Below, piece after piece: positions 9,050 to 18,657 of a stretch of 64,000 nt of DNA (position 1 is the stretch's first letter; each line of letters opens with the position of its first letter). Origin of the DNA: Streptomyces zhihengii (GTDB lineage: Bacteria > Actinomycetota > Actinomycetes > Streptomycetales > Streptomycetaceae); the NCBI RefSeq assembly GCF_016919245.1, contig NZ_JAFEJA010000001.1:3382001-3446000 (forward strand). The letters are read 5' to 3'. The notes beneath the pieces were generated by a model. The model was not told where the DNA came from, did not search any database, and saw only the letters and a program-made list of their open reading frames with translations. The position numbers and the translations under genes were made by a program.

Positions 9050-10497
9050 ATGACTCAGAGCACCGCACCGTCCGCGCCGGGGTCGCCACTGCCGCCGCCC
9101 AAGGAACGCCGCAGGCTCCGCGAGGCCGGCTCGCTGACGGAGGCTCAACTGGCCGCCGCGGTCGGCGTCACCAAGGCGACGCTCCGCTCCTGGGAGACCG
9201 GCCGCACCAGCCCCCGGGGGCGCAAGCGCGAGATGTACGCGAAGGTGCTCGCCACCTACGAGACGGCCCCCGCCCCCGCGCCCGCCGACACCACGACGGC
9301 CCCGGCACCCGCCCCCGAGAAGGCCCGGGCCCACCCCCGCAAGCGGCCTCCGGAGTCGGACCCGGCACCGGACCACCCCGCCCCCGCGCGCCGGGGCGCG
9401 CCCGCCGACACCACGACGGCCCCGGCTGCCGACGTGCCCGGGGCGGACGGGGCGGACGCGCCCGCCGCCGCCCGCGCGCCGAAGGCGTCCGCGGCCGGGG
9501 CAGCGGCACCGGCACACTCCCGGAGGCGCACACCGCGCCCGCGCCCGACCCGGCGGCCACGCCCGACCCGGCGGCCACGCCGGACGCGGCGGAGCCCGCC
9601 GCCGCAGCGGACCGCACGCCGAGGGCGCCCGCGGACGGGGCGGACGGGCACGCGTCGGAGCCCGGGGCGGACGGGGCCGTGGGACGCCCCGCCCCGCTCA
9701 CCCCCGAGGAAGCGTTCGACCTGCTCTACACCCACGCCGCGGCCGGCCTCGTCCGTCAGACCTTCGTGCTCACCGGGCGCCGCCGGCTCTCGCAGGAGGC
9801 GGTCGAGCGGGCCTTCCAGCTCGCCTGGCAGCGCTGGCCCGAGGTCGCCACCGACCGCGACCCGACGGGCTGGGTGCGGGCCGCGGCGTACGAGTACGCC
9901 ATGTCGCCCTGGCACCGGCTGCGCCCCGCGCACCGCCACCCCGACGAGCCGCCCGCCGAACCGGAGCGGCGCGAGCTGCTCACGGCCCTGCACACGCTGC
10001 CGCCGCCGTATCTGCGCACCCTGCTGCTCTACGACGGACTCGGGCTCGACCTGCCGGAGACGGCCGCCGAGACCGAGGCCAGCACGCCCGCCGCGGCCAG
10101 CCGTGTCCTGCACGCGCGGGAGGCCGTGGCCGAACGCCTCCCCGCTCTGGCGGCGGAGGGCGCGCTCCAGGACGCACTGCGCGCGCTCGCCGCCGGCGGC
10201 CCCGCCCCCGACCCGTCCCCCGCGCAGGACGTGCGCACCGGCTGCGAGCGGCGCGCCGAGGTGTGGACCAGGGTGGTCGTCGTCGCGACGGCCCTCATCG
10301 TGGCCGCGACCGCGATCGCGCTGCTCACCTCACCGGGGCACTACGAACCGCCGATGCCGCCCACCCGGCAGGTCGAGGGCGTGCCGGCACCGCACAGCGG
10401 GCCCCAGCGGCTGACCGCCGAGGACCGCAAGCTGCGCGACCGGCTCGCCGCGGAGCCCGCGGCGGGGCCGGAGCGGCTGCTGCCCGGCCTCGGCTGA
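9050..10497 (+). pseudogene. HTH / sigma-like membrane-anchored regulator, interrupted by one apparent frameshift
   Basis: Two reading frames together make one protein of about 480 residues. The first frame (from ATG 9050, GGAG just before) gives an XRE-type helix-turn-helix at residues ~20-75 ([23 protein letters not shown]), then an Ala/Pro linker with an internal ~30-bp repeat 120 bp apart (near 9278 and 9398). From about 9500 the coding signal moves to another frame. That frame encodes a sigma-70-like region (AFQLAWQRWPEV ... LHTLPPPYLRTLLLYDGLGLDLPETAAETE), a membrane helix (VVVVATALIVAATAIALLTS) and a ~55-residue outer tail ending at 10497. The change equals loss of one base, near a GGGG run at 9497-9500. 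It may be a sequence error, in which case the gene is intact. The function is presumably a transcription regulator. Confidence 0.75.
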
Positions 10498-10508
10498 ACC
10501 GCGCCGCG

Positions 10509-10557
10509 CACGCGTGAGGGCCCGCCCCCGTGAACCGGGGGCGGGCCCTCACGCGTG
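10509..10557. terminator. Bidirectional terminator between convergent genes
   Basis: A perfect 22-bp inverted repeat (10509-10530 with 10536-10557), 5-nt loop, between the regulator ending at 10497 and sucD ending at 10588. Confidence 0.9.
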
Positions 10558-10587
10558 TCGGGAACCGTGCGGCACCCGGTGCGGACG

Positions 10588-11472
10588 TCAGCCCGCGAGG
10601 ATGGCGCGCGCCAGCTTGGCGGTCTCGGTCGGCGTCTTGCCGACCTGGACGCCGGCGGCCTCCAGGGCCTCCTTCTTCGCCTGGGCGGTGCCGGAGGAGC
10701 CGGAGACGATGGCGCCGGCGTGGCCCATGGTCTTGCCCTCGGGCGCGGTGAAGCCCGCGACGTAGCCGACGACCGGCTTGGTGACGTTGGCCTTGATGAA
10801 GTCGGCCGCACGCTCCTCGGCGTCGCCGCCGATCTCGCCGATCATGACGATCAGGTCGGTCTCGGGGTCGGCCTCGAACGCGGCGAGCGCGTCGATGTGC
10901 GTGGTGCCGATGACCGGGTCGCCACCGATGCCGACGGCGGACGAGAAGCCGATGTCACGGAGCTCGTACATCATCTGGTAGGTCAGCGTGCCGGACTTGG
11001 ACACCAGACCGATGCGGCCGGGCTTGGTGATGTCGCCCGGGATGATGCCGGCGTTGGACTGGCCCGGCGTGATGAGACCGGGGCAGTTCGGGCCGATGAT
11101 GCGGGTCTTGTTGCCCTTCGACGTCGCGTACGCCCAGAAGGCGGCGGAGTCGTGGACGGCGATGCCCTCGGTGATGACGACCGCGAGCGGGATCTCGGCG
11201 TCGATGGCCTCGACGACGGCGGCCTTGGCGAAGGCCGGCGGCACGAAGAGGACGGAGACGTCGGCGCCCGTCTTCTCCATCGCCTCGGCGACGGAGCCGA
11301 AGACCGGTACCTCGGTGCCGTCGAAGTCGACGGAGGTGCCGGCCTTGCGCGGGTTCACGCCGCCGACGATGTTGGTGCCGTCGCCGAGCATCAGCTTGGT
11401 GTGCTTCATGCCCGTGGCACCGGTCATGCCCTGGACGATGACCTTGCTGTCCTTGTTCAGGAAGATAGCCAT
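10588..11472 (-). CDS. sucD: SucD, succinyl-CoA synthetase alpha subunit
   Basis: 294 residues, full length. With SucC it interconverts succinyl-CoA and succinate with nucleotide triphosphate formation in the TCA cycle. The N-terminal CoA-binding Rossmann region carries [29 protein letters not shown] and the late [13 protein letters not shown] segment are the hallmark motifs, the latter holding the active-site His that becomes phosphorylated. It starts at ATG 11472, 21 nt after the sucC stop, so it is the second gene of a sucC-sucD operon. Confidence 0.97.
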   Translation of the reverse strand: MAIFLNKDSKVIVQGMTGATGMKHTKLMLGDGTNIVGGVNPRKAGTSVDFDGTEVPVFGSVAEAMEKTGADVSVLFVPPAFAKAAVVEAIDAEIPLAVVITEGIAVHDSAAFWAYATSKGNKTRIIGPNCPGLITPGQSNAGIIPGDITKPGRIGLVSKSGTLTYQMMYELRDIGFSSAVGIGGDPVIGTTHIDALAAFEADPETDLIVMIGEIGGDAEERAADFIKANVTKPVVGYVAGFTAPEGKTMGHAGAIVSGSSGTAQAKKEALEAAGVQVGKTPTETAKLARAILAG

Positions 11473-11493
11473 GGTTCTACAGTCCCTCTTCCC

Positions 11494-12675
11494 TTACTTG
11501 GCCGCAGCGGCGAGCTCGGCGGCCTTGTCGGCCGCGCCGTCCATGGTGTCCACGCGCTGCACCAGCGGGTGGTTGGCGTCGGAGAGGATCTTGCGACCGA
11601 GCTCCGCGTTGTTGCCGTCCAGACGGACGACCAGCGGCTTGGTGACCGCCTCGCCCTTGTCGGCGAGCAGGGCGAGCGCCTGGACGATGCCGTTGGCGAC
11701 CTCGTCGCAGGCGGTGATGCCGCCGAAGACGTTGACGAAGACGGACTTGACGTCCGGGTCGCCGAGGATGATCTCCAGGCCGTTCGCCATCACCTGGGCG
11801 GACGCGCCGCCGCCGATGTCGAGGAAGTTGGCCGGCTTCACGCCGCCGTGGTTCTCACCGGCGTACGCGACGACGTCCAGGGTCGACATGACCAGGCCGG
11901 CACCGTTGCCGATGATGCCGACCTCGCCCTCGAGCTTCACGTAGTTGAGGTTCTTGGCCTTGGCGGCAGCCTCGAGCGGGTTGGCTGCGGCGTGGTCCAC
12001 GAACTCCTCGTGACCCGGCTGACGGAACTCGGCGTTCTCGTCGAGGGAGACCTTGCCGTCCAGCGCCAGGATGTCGCCGCTCGCGACCTTGGCGAGCGGG
12101 TTCACCTCGACGAGGAGCGCGTCCTCGGCGATGAAGGTGTCCCACAGGGTCACCAGGACCTCGGCGACCTTCTCCGCGACCTCGGCCGGGAACTGGGCCT
12201 GCGCGACGATGTCGCGGGCCTTCTCGATCGTGACGCCGGTGTTGGCGTCGACCGGGACCTTCGCGAGCTTCTCGGGGGTCTTCTCGGCGACCTCCTCGAT
12301 GTCCATGCCGCCGGCGACGGAGGCCATGGCGAGGAAGGTGCGGTTGGTGCGGTCGAGGAGGTACGAGACGTAGTACTCCTCGACGATCTCCGGAGCGGTC
12401 TCCGCGATCATCACCTTGTGGACCGTGTGGCCCTTGATGTCCATCCCGAGGATGTCCGTCGCGCGGGCGACGGCCTCGTCCGGGGTGGCGGCCAGCTTCA
12501 CGCCACCGGCCTTGCCGCGGCCGCCGACCTTGACCTGCGCCTTGACGACCGACTTGCCGCCCAGTCGCTCCGTCGCCTCGCGCGCCGCCTCAGGCGTGTC
12601 GATGACTTCACCGGCCAGCACCGGTACACCGTGCTTGGCGAAGAGGTCCCTCGCCTGGTACTCGAACAGGTCCAC
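11494..12675 (-). CDS. sucC: SucC, succinyl-CoA synthetase beta subunit
   Basis: 393 residues, full length. The ATP-grasp domain opens [34 protein letters not shown] binds nucleotide, and [11 protein letters not shown] with [13 protein letters not shown] forms the C-terminal ligase domain that holds the interface with SucD. The start is the GTG at 12675 (VDLFEYQ), 9 nt behind AAAGGGA; the frame continues upstream without coding character. It is first in the operon with sucD. Confidence 0.96.
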   Translation of the reverse strand: MDLFEYQARDLFAKHGVPVLAGEVIDTPEAAREATERLGGKSVVKAQVKVGGRGKAGGVKLAATPDEAVARATDILGMDIKGHTVHKVMIAETAPEIVEEYYVSYLLDRTNRTFLAMASVAGGMDIEEVAEKTPEKLAKVPVDANTGVTIEKARDIVAQAQFPAEVAEKVAEVLVTLWDTFIAEDALLVEVNPLAKVASGDILALDGKVSLDENAEFRQPGHEEFVDHAAANPLEAAAKAKNLNYVKLEGEVGIIGNGAGLVMSTLDVVAYAGENHGGVKPANFLDIGGGASAQVMANGLEIILGDPDVKSVFVNVFGGITACDEVANGIVQALALLADKGEAVTKPLVVRLDGNNAELGRKILSDANHPLVQRVDTMDGAADKAAELAAAAK

Positions 12676-13060
12676 GCGCGTCCGTCCCTTTTCTGATGAT
12701 CGCGGTTCGTTGTCTGCGTGGGCAGTGCCGCGAAGGGCAACGTGACGAGCGCTGTCACAAGGGAGGCACACACGGTGTCCGTGGGCGCGGCATGTCCGCC
12801 TGGCAGGTTATCCCCGCATCGCGCGGGTCCCTAAGTCGCAGATCACACCTGGGCGGTGATTACGGTCACAGACCCCCCGCCTCACCTGCGCGGACCGCGG
12901 ACTGTGAGCCTCGGCACTCCCCCGGGCGCCGCGCGCGGCCGCCCGTGCCGGGCACCTGGTCAGCACCCGTGCGCCGGGCGGGCGGCGGGCGCCGTGACGC
13001 CGCCCCGCCCCGGGCCGCGCCCGCCGTGCGCGGGATCCGGCCACGGTGCCCCGGTCCGCG
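12676..13060. other. Intergenic region upstream of sucC
   Basis: About 385 bp without a convincing gene; short open frames here lack codon bias. It should hold the sucC promoter (minus strand). A 17-bp palindrome GTGACGAGCGCTGTCAC (12742-12758) lies about 70 bp before the sucC start and may be an operator. An AT-richer patch near 12830-12880 is a possible promoter zone. Confidence 0.5.
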
Positions 13061-13087
13061 GCGGGTACGCCCACAAGGCGTACCCGC
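13061..13087 (-). terminator. Terminator of the moxR-DUF5682-VWA operon
   Basis: A perfect 11-bp inverted repeat (13061-13071 with 13077-13087), 5-nt loop, beginning 10 nt past the VWA gene stop on the minus strand. Confidence 0.8.
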
Positions 13088-13096
13088 CCGGGCCGG

Positions 13097-14311
13097 TCAG
13101 GCGGTGGCCGGGACCGGGAGGGGACGCCTCTCGATCGCCGCCGCCATCACCTCGGGGAACAGGTCCGGTGTGCAGGCGAACGCCGGCGAGCCGAGGGCGG
13201 CCAGCGCCGCCGCGTGCTCCCGGTCGTAGGCGGGCGCCCCCTCGTCCGAGAGCGCCAGCAGCGTGACGAACCGCACGCCCGCCGCCTGCATGGCGGCCAC
13301 CCGCTTCAGCATCTCGTCGCGTATGCCCCCCTCGTAGAGGTCGCTGATCAGGACGACGACCGTGTCCGCGGGGCGGGTGATCCGCGACTGGCAGTAGGCG
13401 AGCGCCCGGTTGATGTCGGTCCCGCCGCCGAGCCGGGTGCCGAAGAGCACGTCGACGGGATCGTCCAGCTGGTCCGTCAGATCGGCGACGGCGGTGTCGA
13501 AGACGACCAGCCGGGTGGCGATGGAGCGCATCGAGGCGAGGACGGCGCCGAAGACGGAGGCATAGACGACGGAGGCCGCCATGGACCCCGACTGGTCGAT
13601 GCAGAGCACCACCTCCTTCTTCACCGACCGCGAGGCGCGTCCGTAGCCGATCAGCCGCTCGGGGACGACCGTGCGGTGCTCGGGGAGGTAGTTGCGGAGG
13701 TTCGCCCGGATGGTGCGGTCCCAGTCGATGTCGCGGTGACGGGGGCGGCCGATCCGCGCCGAGCGGTCCAGCGCCCCGGTCAGCGTGGACCGTGTGCGGG
13801 TGGCGAGCCGCTTCTCCAGCTCCCCGACGACCTTGCGGACCACGGCCCGGGCCGTCTCCTTCGTCGTCTCCGGCATCGCCTTGTTGAGGGAGAGCAGGGT
13901 GCCGACGAGGTGCACGTCCGCCTCGACGGCCTCCAGCATCTCGGGCTCCAGCAGGAGCGCGGAGAGGCCGAGCCGGTCGATCGCGTCGCGCTGCATCACC
14001 TGGACCACGGAGCTGGGGAAGTAGGTGCGGATGTCCCCCAGCCAGCGGGCCACCGAGGGCGCGGACGCGCCCAGGCCGGCCGATCTGCCGCCGCTCCTGC
14101 CCTGGCCGGCGGGGCGGGCGCCGTAGAGCGAGGCGAGCGCGCCGTCCATGGCGGCGTCCGTGCCGGCGAGGGCGACGCCCGTGCCGTCGGCGGCGTCGCC
14201 GCCGAGGACCAGGCGCCATCGCCGGAGCCGCTCGCCGTGCCCGTCCGGAGCCGCCCCCGCGGCACCGCCTGCCCCGGTCTCGGCCGCCGGGGCGGCCTCG
14301 TGCGTCGTCAT
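13097..14311 (-). CDS. CoxE-like VWA-domain protein of the MoxR module
   Basis: 404 residues. The first ~220 residues are helical with a conserved-looking ALYGARPAG-like region. The von Willebrand factor A domain follows, from VVLCIDQSGSMAAS (metal-ion site DxSxS at residues 239-243) through VVVFDTAVADLTDQL and GGGTDINRALAYCQ to TVVVLISDLYEGG. VWA proteins of this kind usually work with a MoxR AAA+ ATPase, as a substrate adaptor or chelatase-like partner. The ATG overlaps the stop of the DUF5682 gene by 4 bp. It is third and last in the operon and is followed by a terminator. Confidence 0.9.
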   Translation of the reverse strand: MTTHEAAPAAETGAGGAAGAAPDGHGERLRRWRLVLGGDAADGTGVALAGTDAAMDGALASLYGARPAGQGRSGGRSAGLGASAPSVARWLGDIRTYFPSSVVQVMQRDAIDRLGLSALLLEPEMLEAVEADVHLVGTLLSLNKAMPETTKETARAVVRKVVGELEKRLATRTRSTLTGALDRSARIGRPRHRDIDWDRTIRANLRNYLPEHRTVVPERLIGYGRASRSVKKEVVLCIDQSGSMAASVVYASVFGAVLASMRSIATRLVVFDTAVADLTDQLDDPVDVLFGTRLGGGTDINRALAYCQSRITRPADTVVVLISDLYEGGIRDEMLKRVAAMQAAGVRFVTLLALSDEGAPAYDREHAAALAALGSPAFACTPDLFPEVMAAAIERRPLPVPATA

Positions 14312-16875
14312 CGGCTCACTCCCGCGAAATCGTCATGGCGGCCTCCGCCGCCCCCGTCGGCACCGGACCGGGCGGCCCCGGTGAACCCAGCCGGCCCGGT
14401 GAACCCGGAGCCTCCAGCCGCAGGCCCGGTTGGCCTGGTGGGCGGGGCGGTCCCGGTGGCCCCGGTCGACCCGGCGCCCTCACCGCCTCCGCCGCCCCCG
14501 GCGGCACCCCCGGCGATGCCCAGCAGCAGACGCACCACCGGCAGGACCTCCTCGGCCCGCGACTCGTCGAGGCCGGGGCCGAAGCCGGGGGCCGCCGGTT
14601 CGGGGGGTGCTCCGCCCGGCGTGGCGGCGGGGCCCCGGCGCACCAGTTCGCCGAGGGTGCGGCGGACGCCCGGCTCGTAGGCGGAGAACGTGCGGCGCAG
14701 CAGGGGCAGCACGTCGGTGAAGGCGTGATCGGGCACGCCCGTCAGCCAGGCGTCCACCAAACCGAGCAGCCGCTCGTCGTGGACGAGCAGCAGCCCGCCG
14801 CCGGACTCGCCGCCGACGAAGCCCTCGATCCAGGCCGCCGCCTGCGCCGGCGGCACGGCGGGCGAGAGCGCGAGGCCCATCAGCCGGGCGGCCTCGTCCT
14901 CCGCGAGCTGCCCCTCGTCGAGCAGCAGCCTGGCCGCCCGGCCGCGCAGGACGCCGTGGACGGTGTCCCGTGCGGCGAGCCGGCGCAGGGCGTCGCGCCA
15001 GCGGGGCGCCGTGCCGGACGAACCGGGCAGCAGGGCGACCGCGGTGTGCACGCCGTCGATCAGGCCGCGCATCTCCGCGGCCGCGTCCGCGTCGAGCCCG
15101 GTGCAGGCGGGGGGCAGGCCGATGCAGATCCGCTCCGCGAGACCGGCCGCCACCTCGCCGAGCGCCTCGGTGTCCGTGGCGCGGACGTCCCCGTAGCGCA
15201 GGGAGCGGGCGAGGGCGGGCAGGGCCCGGGCGAGGTGGCCGACGTCGGTGTCGAGCGCCGCGCGGTCGGCCAGGGCGGCCATCACCACGGGCAGGGCGTC
15301 GGGCAGCGAGGCCAGCAGGCACTGCTCGGCCAGGGCGGTGACCTCGCCGAGCGATCCGGCGGACACCGCGCCGGACGTGGCCTTCGCCGTCGCGGCGGCG
15401 AGCACGGTGGTGCCCCACATGCCGGCCTCGGCCACCTTGACGTGCAGCTCGGGCTCCCAGCGCAGCCGCCAGGTCTCGCGGAAGGTGCCCGTGCTGCCCC
15501 GGCCGGCGGCGGGCTCGCCCCAGCCGACGGAGAGGAGTCGCAGCCGGTGCAGCAGCAGGCTCCGGCCCGCGTCGCCGTCCTTGCGCAGGTCGAGCTCCAG
15601 CTCCCGCTCCGCGGCCTCCGGCTTCAGCCGCAGGGCGCGCTGCTGCCGGGCGAGATCCCGCTGGAGGGGCACCGCGGGCGCGGCGTCGGGCACCTCGCCG
15701 AGCACGTCGCCCACGACGAGTGCGTCCCGCACCAGGTCGAGCGGCACGTCGGAGCCGTCGCACATCACCGCGCGCACCGCGTCGGTGGTCTCGCCGAGGC
15801 CGGCGAACGGGCGGCCCCGGACGACCGCGAGGGTCTCGGCGAGACGGACGGCCTCGATGACATGGGCGGGGGACACGGGCCGGTCCTCCTCGCGCAGCAG
15901 CCGCGCGACCTTCGTCATCCAGCGCTCGACCGGCCGGTCGGGAACCTCGAACAGGTGGCCGTACCAGCCGGGCGAGTCGATGCCCGCGCCGTATCCGGAG
16001 TACCGGGAGAGCCTGCGGTGCGTCCACGGCACCCAGGTGGTCTCCGTCCTGACCTTCGAAAGCCCCTTCAGCAGGGCCCGGTCGGCGGCGACCGTGCGGC
16101 GCTCGGCGAGGGCCGGGACGTGCCAGGCACCGCAGACGACGGCGACGCCGTCGCCGAACTCCTTGCGCGCGGCCCGCAGGGCGAGCCGCATGTGGGCCTC
16201 GCGGATCAGGTCCCGCTCGTGGCCGCCGTGTCCGTACGTCTCGCGCAGCGCGGTCATGGCCTCCGCGACGGCGGCGAAGGGGGCGAAGGCGTCGGCGGGG
16301 CCGTCGCCGCCGCGGTGCTCGACGACGTCCTCCCACCAGCGCTCCGGGTCGTCGTAGCCGGCGGCGTCGGCCAGCACCCCGATCGGGTCGATCCGCACCC
16401 CGGGACCGCCGGGACCGGGCACCGGCTCCCCGCCCTCACCGGCCTCCGGGGCGAGGCCCCTCGCACCGGCGTCCGGCTCCGGGCCGCCGCTCCCGGCCCC
16501 GGCGGCGGGGCCGTCGTCCCCGGCCGCGGGGGCCGGGCCGGCGCCGGACGGGTCCATGGCGAGGGAGTGCGCCGCGGGCAGGTCGATGAAGCGGACCGGT
16601 ACGCCGTGCGCCAGGGCCCAGCGGACGGCCACCCACTCCGGGCTGAAGGCGGCGAACGGCCAGAACGCCGAGCGCCCGGGGTCGTCCACGGCGTGGGCGA
16701 GCAGCGCCACCGGGGGCCGCATCCGCTCGTCGGCCGCCAGGTGCACCAGCCCGTCGCCCTCCGGGGGCCCCTCGATCAGCACCGCCGGGGGCCGCGCCGC
16801 GTCGAGGGCCGCGCCGACCGCCCGGGCGGAGCCGGGCCCGTGGTGGCGGACGCCGAGCAGGAGCGGGCCGCTCAT
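14308..16875 (-). CDS. DUF5682 family protein of the MoxR module
   Basis: 855 residues, large and probably cytosolic (no signal peptide or membrane segment). It opens with GVRHHGPGSARAV and VLIEGPPEGDGLV. This His- and Glu-containing pattern resembles the active-site starts of the ChaN/TraB/TIKI/erythromycin-esterase-like fold, which I suggest only tentatively. Residues ~110-165 are a Gly/Pro/Ala-rich insert. Further conserved-looking blocks are WVPWTHRRLSRYSGYGAGIDSPGWYGHLF and VMCDGSDVPLDLVRDALVVGDVLGEVP. The middle and C-terminal halves are helical, and the tail is a Gly-rich disordered segment. It overlaps both neighbours by 4 bp (ATGA), so moxR, this gene and VWA are made together. No biochemical function is known to me. 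Confidence 0.85.
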   Translation of the reverse strand: MSGPLLLGVRHHGPGSARAVGAALDAARPPAVLIEGPPEGDGLVHLAADERMRPPVALLAHAVDDPGRSAFWPFAAFSPEWVAVRWALAHGVPVRFIDLPAAHSLAMDPSGAGPAPAAGDDGPAAGAGSGGPEPDAGARGLAPEAGEGGEPVPGPGGPGVRIDPIGVLADAAGYDDPERWWEDVVEHRGGDGPADAFAPFAAVAEAMTALRETYGHGGHERDLIREAHMRLALRAARKEFGDGVAVVCGAWHVPALAERRTVAADRALLKGLSKVRTETTWVPWTHRRLSRYSGYGAGIDSPGWYGHLFEVPDRPVERWMTKVARLLREEDRPVSPAHVIEAVRLAETLAVVRGRPFAGLGETTDAVRAVMCDGSDVPLDLVRDALVVGDVLGEVPDAAPAVPLQRDLARQQRALRLKPEAAERELELDLRKDGDAGRSLLLHRLRLLSVGWGEPAAGRGSTGTFRETWRLRWEPELHVKVAEAGMWGTTVLAAATAKATSGAVSAGSLGEVTALAEQCLLASLPDALPVVMAALADRAALDTDVGHLARALPALARSLRYGDVRATDTEALGEVAAGLAERICIGLPPACTGLDADAAAEMRGLIDGVHTAVALLPGSSGTAPRWRDALRRLAARDTVHGVLRGRAARLLLDEGQLAEDEAARLMGLALSPAVPPAQAAAWIEGFVGGESGGGLLLVHDERLLGLVDAWLTGVPDHAFTDVLPLLRRTFSAYEPGVRRTLGELVRRGPAATPGGAPPEPAAPGFGPGLDESRAEEVLPVVRLLLGIAGGAAGGGGGGEGAGSTGATGTAPPTRPTGPAAGGSGFTGPAGFTGAARSGADGGGGGRHDDFAGVSR

Positions 16876-17984
16876 GCGCTCACCTCGCGGCAGGCGCGGT
16901 AGAAGTCCTTCCAGCCGTCCCGCTCGCGCACCACGGTCTCCAGGTACTCCTGCCAGATCACCCGGTCGGCCGCGGGGTCGCGGACGACCGCGCCGAGGAT
17001 CCCGGCCGCCACGTCCTGGGGGCGCAGCACGCCGTCGCCGAAGTGCGCGGCGAGCGCGAGGCCGCCGGTGACGACGGAGATCGCCTCGGCCGTGGAGAGC
17101 GTGCCCGACGGGGACTTGAGCTTGGTGCGCCCGTCGGCGGACATCCCGTCACGCAGCTCCCGGAAGACGGTGACGACCCGGCGGATCTCCTCCAGGCCCT
17201 CGGGCACGGCCGGCAGGTCGAGCGAGCGCCCGAGCTGGTCCACCCGGCGGGCGACGATGTCGACCTCGGCGTCGGAGGTGGCGGGCAGCGGCAGGACCAC
17301 CGTGTTGAAACGCCTGCGCAGCGCGCTGGAGAGGTCGTTGACCCCGCGGTCGCGGTCGTTGGCCGTGGCGATCAGGTTGAACCCGCGGACGGCCTGGACC
17401 TCCTGGCCCAGCTCGGGCACCGGCAGCGTCTTCTCGGACAGGATGGTGATCAGGGTGTCCTGGACGTCGGCGGGGATGCGGGTCAGCTCCTCGACGCGTG
17501 CGGTCATGCCCTCCGACATGGCGCGCATCACGGGACTGGGCACGAGGGCGTCGCGGCTGGGGCCGTGGGCGAGGAGCTGCGCGTAGTTCCACCCGTAGCG
17601 GACGGCCTCCTCCGGGGTGCCCGCCGTGCCCTGCACCAGCAGTGTCGAGTCGCCGCTGACGGCGGCGGCCAGGTGCTCCGACACCCAGGTCTTGGCCGTG
17701 CCGGGCACACCGAGGAGCAGCAGGGCCCGGTCGGTCGCCAGGGTGGTGACCGCGACCTCGACGATCCTGCGCGGGCCGACGTACTTCGGGGTGACGAGGG
17801 TGCCGTCGGCGAGCGTCCCGCCGAGCAGATAGGTGGCGACCGCCCAGGGCGAGAGCCGCCAGTTGACCGGGCGCGGGCGGTCGTCGTGCGCGGCGAGCGC
17901 GGCGAGTTCGGCGGCGAAGGCGTCCTCCGCGTGCGGCCTCAGGGCCTCGGCGGAGCTGGTGGCGGCGGTAGCGGGCACGGTCAT
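16872..17984 (-). CDS. MoxR-family AAA+ ATPase
   Basis: 370 residues. Walker A is GVPGTAKT at residues 92-99. The region corresponding to Walker B reads VEELTRIPADVQDTLITILSEK, with Glu-Glu where Asp-Glu is common, and sensor 1 is FNLIATANDRD followed by the arginine-finger segment SSALRRRFN. These are hallmarks of the MoxR/RavA branch, whose members act as chaperone-like remodelers together with VWA proteins. The start at 17984 follows GGAGGGGG. It is the first gene of the three-gene operon with DUF5682 and VWA. Confidence 0.92.
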   Translation of the reverse strand: MTVPATAATSSAEALRPHAEDAFAAELAALAAHDDRPRPVNWRLSPWAVATYLLGGTLADGTLVTPKYVGPRRIVEVAVTTLATDRALLLLGVPGTAKTWVSEHLAAAVSGDSTLLVQGTAGTPEEAVRYGWNYAQLLAHGPSRDALVPSPVMRAMSEGMTARVEELTRIPADVQDTLITILSEKTLPVPELGQEVQAVRGFNLIATANDRDRGVNDLSSALRRRFNTVVLPLPATSDAEVDIVARRVDQLGRSLDLPAVPEGLEEIRRVVTVFRELRDGMSADGRTKLKSPSGTLSTAEAISVVTGGLALAAHFGDGVLRPQDVAAGILGAVVRDPAADRVIWQEYLETVVRERDGWKDFYRACREVSA

Positions 17985-18055
17985 GGTTCCCCCTCCAGAT
18001 CGTTCGACCCGTTGTGGGACCACCGTGCACCACGCCACTGACAACGGGGCGTTGC

Positions 18056-18085
18056 CGCAGGTCACCGCCGTGGCGGCGACCTGCG
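18056..18085 (-). terminator. Terminator after the MmpS-like gene
   Basis: A stem of about 14 bp with one mismatch (18056-18069 with 18072-18085) and a very tight loop, downstream of the minus-strand gene ending at 18117 and before moxR. Confidence 0.55.
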
Positions 18086-18116
18086 ACGGGGAGTTGGGGC
18101 GGGGCGTCGGGGGCGG

Positions 18117-18533
18117 TTACTGCTCGCTGCCGACGGGCGATTCGCCGATACAGCCGCCGGCGGTCATCAGCCCTTCCCCGGACTCCTCGGCGAGCACCTT
18201 GCCCTTGTGGGTGATCTTGCAGGTGACCTTCGCGCCCGTGAGGTCGGCGGCGGCCGGGATGACGCCCGACGGCATGATGCCGCGCAGGGTGACCGTCTTC
18301 GTCCAGGGCAGCTCGGGCTTGTCGACCGTGGTGACGGACGGTTCGAGGGCCTTGCCCCCGCCGTCGTGGTAGCTGATCGAGTCGACGTTGTCGCCCGTGA
18401 CCTCGTAGGTGACCTCGTAGGTGTCGTTGACCGCCTTGTCGACCGTGTCCACGGCCTCGGAACAGGCGGTGGCGCCGAGGGCGAGACCCGCCGCGGCGAC
18501 GGCGCCGCAGACGGAGCGGGCGAAACGGTTCAT
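18117..18533 (-). CDS. MmpS-family lipoprotein
   Basis: 138 residues. It begins MNRFARSVCGAVAAAG and has a lipobox-like LGATAC around Cys 26, so it is probably lipid-anchored outside the membrane. The mature part (TYEVTYEVTG ... SISYHDGGGK ... LPWTKTVTLRG ... VTCKITHKGKVLAE) is the beta-rich MmpS / transport-accessory pattern. In mycobacteria such proteins accompany MmpL transporters; no MmpL gene is near. The start at 18533 follows GAGG. It interrupts the MoxR module physically but shows no functional link to it. Confidence 0.85.
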   Translation of the reverse strand: MNRFARSVCGAVAAAGLALGATACSEAVDTVDKAVNDTYEVTYEVTGDNVDSISYHDGGGKALEPSVTTVDKPELPWTKTVTLRGIMPSGVIPAAADLTGAKVTCKITHKGKVLAEESGEGLMTAGGCIGESPVGSEQ

Positions 18534-18657
18534 ACGTGACCTCGGTTCTCGAGTCGTCGATACGTCCACTCAGTGTAAAGGGAAGGTAAAGACCGTTTCG
18601 CCACCAGGAGTTCGCAGGTCGGAGCGATTGTCAGTGGCGGGGCCTAGCGTCGTTCCC

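Noticed and set aside
12742..12758. Crp site before sucC
   Set aside because: Arms are right but the spacing does not fit GTG-N6-GNCAC; listed only as a weak palindrome.
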